A stretch of 64,000 bases of DNA. Origin: Paenibacillus selenitireducens. GTDB taxonomy: Bacteria; Bacillota; Bacilli; Paenibacillales; Paenibacillaceae. The position numbers and the translations under genes are program-made. The stretch lies in NCBI RefSeq assembly GCF_002021565.1, contig NZ_MSZX01000002.1, positions 186,027-250,026 on the forward strand, read 5' to 3'. Under the pieces are notes generated by a model. The model ran no database searches. It was given only the letters and a program-made list of their open reading frames with translations, and was not told the DNA's origin. Below, piece after piece: positions 44,503-52,100 of the stretch (positions are counted from its first letter, which is position 1; the number at the start of each line of letters is the position of its first letter).

Positions 44503-44664
44503 ATGTTCAACACGATTGCGATGAAAGCCAACGATTGCTTAACAATATTTTTGATTGAGGAGGGCATCGATGCGGCATTACAAAAACGGAAGGGATGTGC
44601 TTCCCCCCGAGCTGCTGCAGCAGATACAACAATATATCGATGGAGATCTGCTATACATTCCTAA
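44503..44664 (+). CDS. Small overlapping frame ahead of the CD3324-family gene (tentative)
   Basis: ATG 44503 has the strongest ribosome binding site of the area (AAAGGAGGAGGG) and opens a 53-codon frame, 'MFNTIAMKANDCLTIFLIEE' and onward, that overlaps the next gene in a different frame. No family is recognised. It could be a leader whose translation opens the downstream start, or a chance frame. Confidence 0.3.
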   Translation: MFNTIAMKANDCLTIFLIEEGIDAALQKRKGCASPRAAAADTTIYRWRSAIHS

Positions 44665-44851
44665 GCAAGGTGAGCAAAGAGCCCGCTGGGGAGAACTAAG
44701 CGGTTCCAAAGCGCGAATTGAGCGCCGCAATGAGGAGATGTACGAAGCTTATTGCAAAGGCCGATCCATACAAGAGCTTGAACGGATATATTTTCTTTCC
44801 GGGGAGAGCGTTCGAAAAATCATCGGTAAATTAACCCGTGTCGGGAGTTAA
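44570..44851 (+). CDS. CD3324-family protein (Mor-like HTH)
   Basis: 93 residues. The pattern YKNGRDVLPPELLQQIQQYI, GDLLYIPK and 'IQELERIYFLSGESVRKIIG' matches the CD3324 family, small proteins related to the C-terminal part of the Mor/C phage activators. The last ~45 residues form a helix-turn-helix. ATG 44570 follows GAGGAGGGC. It is probably a DNA-binding protein; target unknown. A short AAAGGCG/CGCCTTT hairpin follows at 44850-44868. Confidence 0.75.
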   Translation: MRHYKNGRDVLPPELLQQIQQYIDGDLLYIPKQGEQRARWGELSGSKARIERRNEEMYEAYCKGRSIQELERIYFLSGESVRKIIGKLTRVGS

Positions 44852-44892
44852 AGGCGTAGAACGCCTTTAGTTTCCAGCCGATAACAGATAAA

Positions 44893-44925
44893 AGGGGCTG
44901 CAATCTATATGAGGCAGCCCTGTTT
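44893..44925 (+). terminator. Terminator after the CD3324-family gene
   Basis: GGGCTGC pairs with GCAGCCC, followed by TGTTTTGCATTTT. Confidence 0.55.
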
Positions 44926-44945
44926 TGCATTTTCAGGAACCATAA

Positions 44946-45062
44946 AATCAGTGCGGTTCAGATGGCGATGCATGTAATACAGGATTCGCGTATTTTCTTG
45001 CACAAGGTCACAACGTGAATGAAGCCGTCGAATCAGCCGTGAAGGTATCCGCTTGGCCGTGA
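44946..45062 (+). pseudogene. C-terminal remnant of a PfkB-family sugar kinase
   Basis: The frame reads SDGDACNTGFAYFLAQGHNV and NEAVESAVKVSAW before TGA at 45060-45062. This corresponds to the catalytic GAGDAFxAGFxxxLxxG loop and last helices of ribokinase-like enzymes, with the GAGD motif decayed to SDGD. No start or N-terminal part is present. The remaining stretch 45063-45217 shows nothing I can interpret. Confidence 0.6.
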
Positions 45063-45217
45063 CGAAGTGTGGTGCTCAGGACAGGGTACCGACCAAGTAG
45101 GAATACGATGGGTTTCAAAAAAGCCATTATGTATTACATTCGTCATCTATGTCAGAAAAGTGATAGGTAAAAAGGAGGATTTCAAAGAAAGCGTGTTCTC
45201 TAATTGGTTAATTATGG

Positions 45218-45223
45218 TATAAT
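45218..45223 (+). promoter_or_regulatory. -10 box of the small toxin gene
   Basis: ATGGTATAATT contains a consensus TATAAT about 75 bases ahead of the toxin start codon. The -35 region (around 45195) is weak. Confidence 0.5.
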
Positions 45224-45299
45224 TAGAATACAATAGGTTTCGCACTCAGGGGCGGTAGCTGCATCTCCATTGAGGTCGTAAGACGGGGGAGGTGTTATC

Positions 45300-45383
45300 A
45301 TGGAAGTGAAGGATGCTTTAACGCTGATGCTCTCATTCGGCTTATTTCTCATCACTTTACTTTCCTACTTGAAAAAGAAGTAG
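45300..45383 (+). CDS. Putative holin-like toxin (type I toxin-antitoxin peptide)
   Basis: 27 codons: MEVKDALTLMLSFGLFLITL followed by a basic end (LSYLKKK). A short charged start, one membrane-spanning helix and a Lys-rich tail match the holin-like toxin family of Firmicutes (TxpA/BsrE relatives). ATG 45300 follows GGGGGAGG. The 3' end runs straight into a terminator hairpin (AGACCTCC/GGAGGTCT, 45382-45417), and an inverted structured region follows, as expected where an antisense antitoxin RNA overlaps the toxin transcript's 3' end. Confidence 0.7.
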   Translation: MEVKDALTLMLSFGLFLITLLSYLKKK

Positions 45384-45520
45384 ACCTCCCTTGAGTCTTA
45401 GCGGATGAAGGAGGTCTATCACGTAATTTATGCAGCCGACCGCGCCTTGAGGGGCGATCTATTGTCAGGACCGCTGGTGCTACCCACACTCGCGGTCTTT
45501 CTGCATGATTATTCAATTGA
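45382..45520 (-). ncRNA. Candidate antisense antitoxin RNA region
   Basis: Downstream of the toxin, on the minus strand, lies a structured stretch with a stem GACCGC/GCGGTC (complement of 45469-45497) and the shared hairpin at 45382-45417. An antitoxin transcribed leftward through the toxin's 3' end would fit the family's layout. No convincing promoter was placed, so the RNA is inferred. Confidence 0.35.
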
Positions 45521-45624
45521 ATGTTTGTTTCAGAACAGGTGCTTTACTCACAATATCGATTTTAACATGAATTCCATTATTTTGAAAAGGGAGAAACGCA
45601 CATTTGCCTTCACTAAAAATTTCT

Positions 45625-46425
45625 TTATAATTGCGAATGTAATGTGCCTAAAGCTTCACCCATTTTGACTTTGGAGCCGAGTCCCAGATCGCTGCGCGGT
45701 GTGAACGTACCATTCTCCGTTAAGAGCACGACCGTAGAGCCGAATTCAAAATAAGCGAGATCTTGCCCCTTTTCCCAGCTCTTTGCCACAGGTTTGACAT
45801 ATTGGATACTGCTCACATTCATCGCGCCGACTTTGACGACGGCGACTTCGCCGTACTGGTGGCGAATATAAGTAATAAGGCGTTCGTTGCGACTAAGCAC
45901 GCGCTTCATATGGTTCAACCCAAAATCGTTCACAGGATAAACTTTGCCGAGCACATGTTCTGATTCGACGAATTGGCCTGCAACAGGCGTATGTATGCGA
46001 TGATAATCGGTCGGACTCAAATAAAGGACGAAATAAGTTCCGTGCTTATATGTATCCACATACGGCGAGCGGTTAAGCAGCTCTTCAAGGGTATAATCCT
46101 GTCCCTTTACATTCAGGATCAATCCGTCTTCAATGGAGCCCATGCCTGTAATTAATGCATCAACGGGGCTAACCAACGTATCTGGATTTGGATCAATGGG
46201 GCGCAGCCCAGGTTTTAACCGTCTTGTGAAAAATTGATTTAGTGTTCGATACTCCTGTAATTCCTTCTCCGCATCGTCGATACGAATGCCATAGATTTTG
46301 GCGAATCGCGGTATTAGATGCCTGCTTGCGCTAGAATGCGCGAACTTCCCTGTTAGCTGCGAGATCCATTTGCGAGAAGATAGCTCGGTCATGTATCGCA
46401 GCAATGTCTTGGCCATGTAACTCAC
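45625..46425 (-). CDS. psd: Phosphatidylserine decarboxylase proenzyme
   Basis: 266 residues. It decarboxylates phosphatidylserine to phosphatidylethanolamine at the membrane after self-cleavage at the Gly-Ser of the C-terminal GST site (YFEFGSTVVLL), which makes the pyruvoyl group. SPVDALITG and PTDYHRIHTPVAG hold the conserved Asp and His. GTG 46425 is assumed (AAGG just upstream); ATG 46416 is an alternative that costs three residues. It lies 114 bases downstream of the YheC/YheD gene on the same strand. Confidence 0.9.
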   Translation of the reverse strand: MSYMAKTLLRYMTELSSRKWISQLTGKFAHSSASRHLIPRFAKIYGIRIDDAEKELQEYRTLNQFFTRRLKPGLRPIDPNPDTLVSPVDALITGMGSIEDGLILNVKGQDYTLEELLNRSPYVDTYKHGTYFVLYLSPTDYHRIHTPVAGQFVESEHVLGKVYPVNDFGLNHMKRVLSRNERLITYIRHQYGEVAVVKVGAMNVSSIQYVKPVAKSWEKGQDLAYFEFGSTVVLLTENGTFTPRSDLGLGSKVKMGEALGTLHSQL

Positions 46426-46539
46426 CCATCCTTCTTCCAGTTATATTGCCATATTCTTGAGGGTAAAGCAATGAGCAAAATAGACACCCACAAGGGCATG
46501 GGCGTCTTTCGTCCATGTCTTCGTAGGTGCCATAGGCTT

Positions 46540-47649
46540 TTACGTATCGCCACTTTTACTGCTCTCTGTCTCCTGTAACAAATAGCTCGCAAACCCGATT
46601 GGGTTGCGAAACGTCGCTTTCCAGGTATCGAGCAATCCAGCTTCGCGGAAGCTGTAGCGAGCGTCACGCCCGTTGCATTCAATGAATTGAGGGAAACCGT
46701 CTTCGGTAATTCCGATGTCGAGCCCGATATCTGCGACATAAGGAAGCTCGACTTGGAGACGTGATGCAATTTGAAGGGTAAGATGGTGCACGCGTTGTAT
46801 AAGTGTGTGATGCGAGACATGGGGGAGTGCGCTAGAAAGTACCTTTTGCATCGTGTAGCTGTGCCCGCCCCGGGCTAAGTTCGTGACGAATTTCTGACCC
46901 GCAGCGACGCGGGCAATGATCCCGGTAACCTGCCAACGCCCGGTTTCATTTCGCTGCACGGATACGCGAAGGTCAAAAGGGCGATTTTGATATTTGGCGA
47001 GCGGAATATACTCCTGCACGAGATAGGTTTCTTTGGCCGTTAGTGTCTTGACCGCAGCAGGGAGGATACCTGTTTTCATCGGCTTCGTTCGATAGCCGCC
47101 TTTGCTTTTTTTGCTAGGATAAGTAATGAACCAATCGCCATTGACGAACTGAAGCTTCATTAAGCCTCTTCCGAGACTGCTGCTATTGGGTTTCAAAATA
47201 AGTCTGTCATATTTGTTCATCATCATTCGCAAATGCGGAGAGGTGAGTGCCATGGTCTCTGGTAAATGCGGAAGGAGATGTGGATCGGCTTGGAGCAGTT
47301 GATGAATATAGAGCTTTCCGTAACGCGTGACTTGATTAAAAATATGAATTCCGCTTTTCGTGAGTTTTTGAATTTGTTGATTGGCGCTCGCGTTGAAGTA
47401 CATTGCACGATTGTGGATGACTTTTGGGGTAGGAATGCTTTTTTTCATATAGCCGTATTTGGTTTTGACATAAGCCATCGTGAACGGATGGTTGGCTTGA
47501 ATATCTTTCAGCTGTAGGAAGCATGGGGTAACACCAAATTCTTGGCCAGCTTCTTCATAAGCGGATAAGGATTCGCGCTGGGTTCTCCCTAAGGGGATGC
47601 CTCGGTATGTGCTGGCGTTTAAAAGGATACCCACATAGGCGTTATCCAT
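46540..47649 (-). CDS. YheC/YheD-family endospore coat-associated protein (ATP-grasp-like)
   Basis: 369 residues. Typical features: N-terminal YVGILLNASTYRGIP, then 'RLILKPNSSSLGRGLMKLQF', TYLVQEYIPLAKYQNRPFDLR and the C-terminal 'DIGLDIGITEDGFPQFIECN' with the ATP-grasp metal ligands (E, N). YheC/YheD proteins of Bacillus are associated with the endospore coat. ATG 47649 follows AGGAGGAGATC. It diverges from the glycosylation cluster across 195 bases, supporting a spore-coat setting for both. Confidence 0.85.
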   Translation of the reverse strand: MDNAYVGILLNASTYRGIPLGRTQRESLSAYEEAGQEFGVTPCFLQLKDIQANHPFTMAYVKTKYGYMKKSIPTPKVIHNRAMYFNASANQQIQKLTKSGIHIFNQVTRYGKLYIHQLLQADPHLLPHLPETMALTSPHLRMMMNKYDRLILKPNSSSLGRGLMKLQFVNGDWFITYPSKKSKGGYRTKPMKTGILPAAVKTLTAKETYLVQEYIPLAKYQNRPFDLRVSVQRNETGRWQVTGIIARVAAGQKFVTNLARGGHSYTMQKVLSSALPHVSHHTLIQRVHHLTLQIASRLQVELPYVADIGLDIGITEDGFPQFIECNGRDARYSFREAGLLDTWKATFRNPIGFASYLLQETESSKSGDT

Positions 47650-47844
47650 GAGCTGATCTCCTCCTGTTCCTTCTTTGACACGTTGCATAGAATGCTTGTG
47701 TACTAGTTTATGAGATATGCGTGGCTCCCGAAAAGGCGGTTGAAGGCGGTAATTCGACCATTTTTATGGAAATGATGAGCGCATGCGGACAACGGTGTAT
47801 ATGCTGTGGTAAAGCTTCTAATCTCGAAGAGGAGGCGTACCACA

Positions 47845-49008
47845 ATGTTAAGGATAGCCGTTGTTACGCCAGGATCCTTTCCTATTCCTTCCGTGCGCAG
47901 CAGTTCGGTAGAACGGGTGGTGGAGCATGTTGTCCCGCTTGTTTCTGATCGGCTTTCATGTGTTATTTTCGGGCGCGCGTCCAAACGAGTCTCCCACACG
48001 GGAGACGTTCACGGTGTACCGTGTTATCGAGTGCCTTATAAGAATGGTAGACAATATATTGAGCAAGTTGGCAAGCAGCTCCTGAGGCTAAAGCCGGATC
48101 TCATTCAAGTCGAAAATCGGCCGCGTTATGTCCTTGCTTTGAAGAAAAGAATGCCGAAGACACCGGTGTGGCTCTATTTGCACTCCGTAAGTTTTATTAC
48201 CAAGCCTTCCATTTCACCGAGGAAGCTTCTGCAATGCTGTCATCAGGCAGATCGAATCATTGTGAACAGCCACTTCCTAAAAGAATATCTGGTGCAGCGA
48301 TATGCGGAGCTGGAGAAGAAGATATATGTTAATCATCTTGGTGTTGATCTGTCGCAATTTGCATCAAGATGGGAGGCGGAGGAGCTGTATCTGCGAGAGA
48401 AATGGCTTAAGCAACATGGATTGACAGGGCGGAAGGTCATGATGTTCGTCGGGAGGTTAAAGGAACAGAAAGGCGTGCATCATCTATTACGCGCGATGCG
48501 ATCTATTTTGGCGAAGGAGCCTTCGGCGATGTTGGTCATTGTTGGCGGGGCTTATTATGGCTCACACCGGAAAACGACCTACGTCCGTCAACTTGAGCGG
48601 CTGGCGAAACGGTTCGCACAGCATGTACGATTTGTCCCGTATATCCCTTATCATGAGATCGCCTCTTGGTATCGGATTGCCGATGTTATTGTCGTACCCT
48701 CAGTTCGGAATGAAGCTTTTGGGCTTGTGAATGTGGAAGCGATGGCAGCGGGGATTCCTGTCGTTGCGACACGTTCTGGAGGCATGCGTGAGATTGTGGA
48801 ACATGGGGTAACGGGATTTTTGGTCGATCCACGACATCTCGCGAAGGAATTGGAACGGTATATCACCGTACTTCTTGGCAATCCATTGCTGCAAGAACAA
48901 ATGGGGAGGCTCGGAAGACAGCGCGTGTTGGAACACTTCACCTGGCAGCATATGGCTGACCGCTGGGTAGATATGATTCGTTTTGGGATGGAGCCCCATC
49001 GATATTGA
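47845..49008 (+). CDS. Glycosyltransferase family 4
   Basis: 387 residues, GT-B fold. The N-terminal domain begins IAVVTPGSFPIPSVRSSSVE; the C-terminal nucleotide-sugar domain has 'VMMFVGRLKEQKGVHHLLRA' and the E-x7-E region 'PSVRNEAFGLVNVEAMAAGI' then PVVATRSGG. It transfers a sugar from an NDP-donor. ATG 47845 with GAAGAGGAGG upstream. It is the first gene of the spore-surface type cluster and ends at its own terminator; acceptor unknown, the repeat protein downstream being a candidate. Confidence 0.88.
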   Translation: MLRIAVVTPGSFPIPSVRSSSVERVVEHVVPLVSDRLSCVIFGRASKRVSHTGDVHGVPCYRVPYKNGRQYIEQVGKQLLRLKPDLIQVENRPRYVLALKKRMPKTPVWLYLHSVSFITKPSISPRKLLQCCHQADRIIVNSHFLKEYLVQRYAELEKKIYVNHLGVDLSQFASRWEAEELYLREKWLKQHGLTGRKVMMFVGRLKEQKGVHHLLRAMRSILAKEPSAMLVIVGGAYYGSHRKTTYVRQLERLAKRFAQHVRFVPYIPYHEIASWYRIADVIVVPSVRNEAFGLVNVEAMAAGIPVVATRSGGMREIVEHGVTGFLVDPRHLAKELERYITVLLGNPLLQEQMGRLGRQRVLEHFTWQHMADRWVDMIRFGMEPHRY

Positions 49009-49023
49009 AACGCCTGCGGATGA

Positions 49024-49056
49024 AACACCGGGATTTTCCGGTGTTTTTCTTTTTTC
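49024..49056 (+). terminator. Terminator of the GT4 gene
   Basis: AACACCGG-GATTTT-CCGGTGTT followed by TTTCTTTTTT, 16 bases after the stop codon. Confidence 0.88.
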
Positions 49057-49070
49057 CACGTAGGCGAGTG

Positions 49071-49098
49071 ACAGGGTTCTAGTCAAATGCATATGATG
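49071..49098 (+). promoter_or_regulatory. Sigma-K-like promoter of the giant repeat protein gene
   Basis: ACA at 49071-49073 and CATATGATG at 49090-49098 are 16 bases apart, close to the late mother-cell consensus (AC ... CATANNNTA). The gene has a terminator directly before it and so needs its own promoter. Confidence 0.45.
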
Positions 49099-49130
49099 CA
49101 AATGACGATGATGCAGGAAGGAGAGAGCCC

Positions 49131-52100
49131 ATGAAAAAAACGAAGAAAACGGCGAAGACGACCAAGTCGAAAAAGCCGCTTTATTACGTGGATAACCCGA
49201 ACTCTCGCGAATTAAGTTGGTTGGGAAGAGTGAAGAAACAGCAAGACTCCATCAATACAAACCGTGCAGAAAAGGAACTATCGATCAATGCGATGACTCC
49301 ACTTCCGATTCGGGCTGATGAGGAAAGTGAAGTACAGGCCGTGGAGACGTTGTCGACACAGCCTAAGATGCAGGAACAGTCAAAAGAAGTGATTCAACCA
49401 GAAGCGATGGTTGATGGAAAAGAAGGTGTGGATCAATTGGATCCATCCCAAGTCCAATTACGTTCCGCAGGTGTTCAGTCCAAGACGAAGAGTTCTGTAA
49501 GAAGTACGTCGATTGCAGACGGCGAGCAACAGCGCATATCTGGGAGGCCGCAAGCTAAACCGAGGCTCGAACAGGAACATCGGATGCCGGAACAGACGAA
49601 CGGGGATGGATTACAGCGGCAGCCCGCCGCTTCGCAGTCCGAGATCCCTCCGGTTCCACCTATCCCTCAAGCAGGAGATACCTCAGCCCCTATTATATCC
49701 GTGGACCAAGAAATGATGGCGCCGACGCGGCAAGAGCCCCCGCTGATAACCTCACTACCAACAACAGAATCTCAAACAGCAGATGAATCAGGCGAAGAGA
49801 AGAACAGCATATCGCGCTTATTTTCCCCTTTTTATCGGAATAAGGGCGTTGTTCATACCGATGATCTTGTTGACGGGTCTGTCACGAATGAAAAAATTGC
49901 CCCTTATGCCATTGACGGGTCTAGGCTGCAGAATGAAAGCGTTGGTCCCGATACCTTAGAAGATTACGCCGTTCACAGCATCAAAATCGCGGATGGCGCA
50001 GTCACAGGGTCCAAGATTGCTCCGGAATCCATCTCGGGAGAGCACATTGTTCGCCAGTCCATAACGAGTGGGAAAATCCGAGATCGCTCGATCACGGGCG
50101 ATAAGATTAAAGACGGCAGCATCACGTCCGAGAAATTAGCGGATAAAACAATTGATTCGAACAAAATTGCAGAAGGTTCCATTCAATCGAAACACTTAGC
50201 ATCCATGATTGTTTCCGGCGAACTCCTTCAGAATCAGTCGATTACGTCTGAGAAAATTCGCAGCGGAGCCGTCCATTCCGAAAATTTGGCCAATGATGCC
50301 GTGGATACCTCGAAGATCAGCGATGGTGCCGTAACGTCGGTGAAAATACAGGACGATGCCATCACGGAGGGGAAAATTCACACCGGCAGTATCGGAAGCC
50401 ATCATATAAAAGAAGAATCCGTCTTGGGACGTCACTTAGGAATCAAATCCATTCATCGCGAGCATATCAATGACGGACAGATTGAATCCCGACATATCCT
50501 TGCCAATACCATTGATGCGTTTCATCTGAAGAAAGGGTCCATCACCTCTCCCTTATTGGATGCCCGAACTGTCGCAAGCTTTCATATCCAAGATGAAGCC
50601 GTCAAGCAGGACCACATCGGAGAGAACGAGGTACAGACGTGGCACTTAGCGGATCAGAGTATTGTCACGGCGAAGTTAGCGGATCAGTCTGTTGGAACAG
50701 TGAAAATCGTGGATCACTCGGTGACGACCTCCAAAATTGCCGACCAAAGCATTGTCCCACAGAAACTAACGGATGAAGTCATTCAAACGCGTCATATGTC
50801 CAAAGGAGCCGTGAATTCCGAGAAGATCTCTGCTCTTTCGATCGGTTCGATGCATATTAAGGAAGAGGTGGTGGGGTCAGAGCATCTGCAAGAGTTCGCC
50901 GTTCTAGAGCAGCACCTTCATAGCGGCTCCGTTACTTCGGATAAGATCAGTTATTACGCGGTTCAATCAGAACATATTGATCAGAACGCGATCGGAACGC
51001 ATCATGTATCCAATCTTGCCATCACCGCGGATAAGTTGGCTTCACATAGTGTATTAACGGATAAAATAGCGGATCATTCAATCACGGAGCCCAAACTGGC
51101 TTCGCAAAGCGTGACATCGGATATTCTCGCGGATGAGTCCATACAATCCTTTCATATTACGGAGAATGCCGTAACGTCGCTTCATCTCAGCAATGATTCT
51201 GTTCAGTCCCATCATATTGAACCAGGTGCGGTGGGGACGCATCATATGCAACCCTTATCGATCGGTCAACCCATTCTCAAAAGCGAGGCCGTGACAAGCG
51301 AGAAAATTGCGCCCGGTGCCGTCCGGGATCGGCATATCGGTTCGGGTGTCATCTATTCCCATCATCTGGCGGATCATATCGTTACTTCATTAAAAATTTC
51401 ACCGGAGAGCGTGTCGACGGATAAGCTGAACGATCTGGCGGTGACCACGGCCAAATTGGCTAATTTAAGCGTCACTTCCGAGAAGCTTGGGAACGAAGTT
51501 GTGAAGGCAGAACATATCGCGAACGAGGCGATCGTGTCTGAGCATCTTGCAGAGCAATCGGTAGCTTCGTTTCACTTGCAAGAGGATGCCGTAGGTTCAC
51601 GGCATGTGCAGCGCGATGCACTCCATTCGGAGCATATCCAGGAGAACGCCATTACCACGGATAAGTTATCGCAAGGCAGCGTGACAAGCGGGAAAATCGC
51701 GCCATGGGCTGTGAAGAGCGAGCATATTTCCCCCAATCTCATCCAAGGGGAACATATCGTATCGCATGCCATTCGTACAGAGCATCTGCAAGATCAAAGC
51801 GTAACTTCCGATAAAATAGCGGACCGCAGCATTACGAGTGAAAAGTTGGATTTAGAAAGTATCTCCGAAGGGCATTTAGCAGGCATGATTATCTCGGAAT
51901 TAAAGATCCAGTCGGACGCGATTGCTCCTCGCCATGTGCAAGGGCAGGCCATTCAAACGTATCATCTTGCGGAACAGGCTGTTGCTGAACGTCATATCCA
52001 ACCGCAAAGTATTGCAACGGATATGCTGCAGGATCAGATCGTAACCGCAGAGAAGCTCGGCGTGAATGCCGTGACAGGGAAGCATATCGGTCTTGAAGTC

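Noticed and set aside
44503-44851. Prophage remnant suggested by the Mor-like CD3324 gene and holin-like peptide
   Set aside because: No integrase, capsid, tail or lysis genes and no attachment repeats are visible; both small genes also occur outside phages.
45405-45668. 87-codon frame downstream of the toxin gene
   Set aside because: It starts inside the toxin terminator, covers the proposed antitoxin and the end of psd on the other strand, and lacks coding character.
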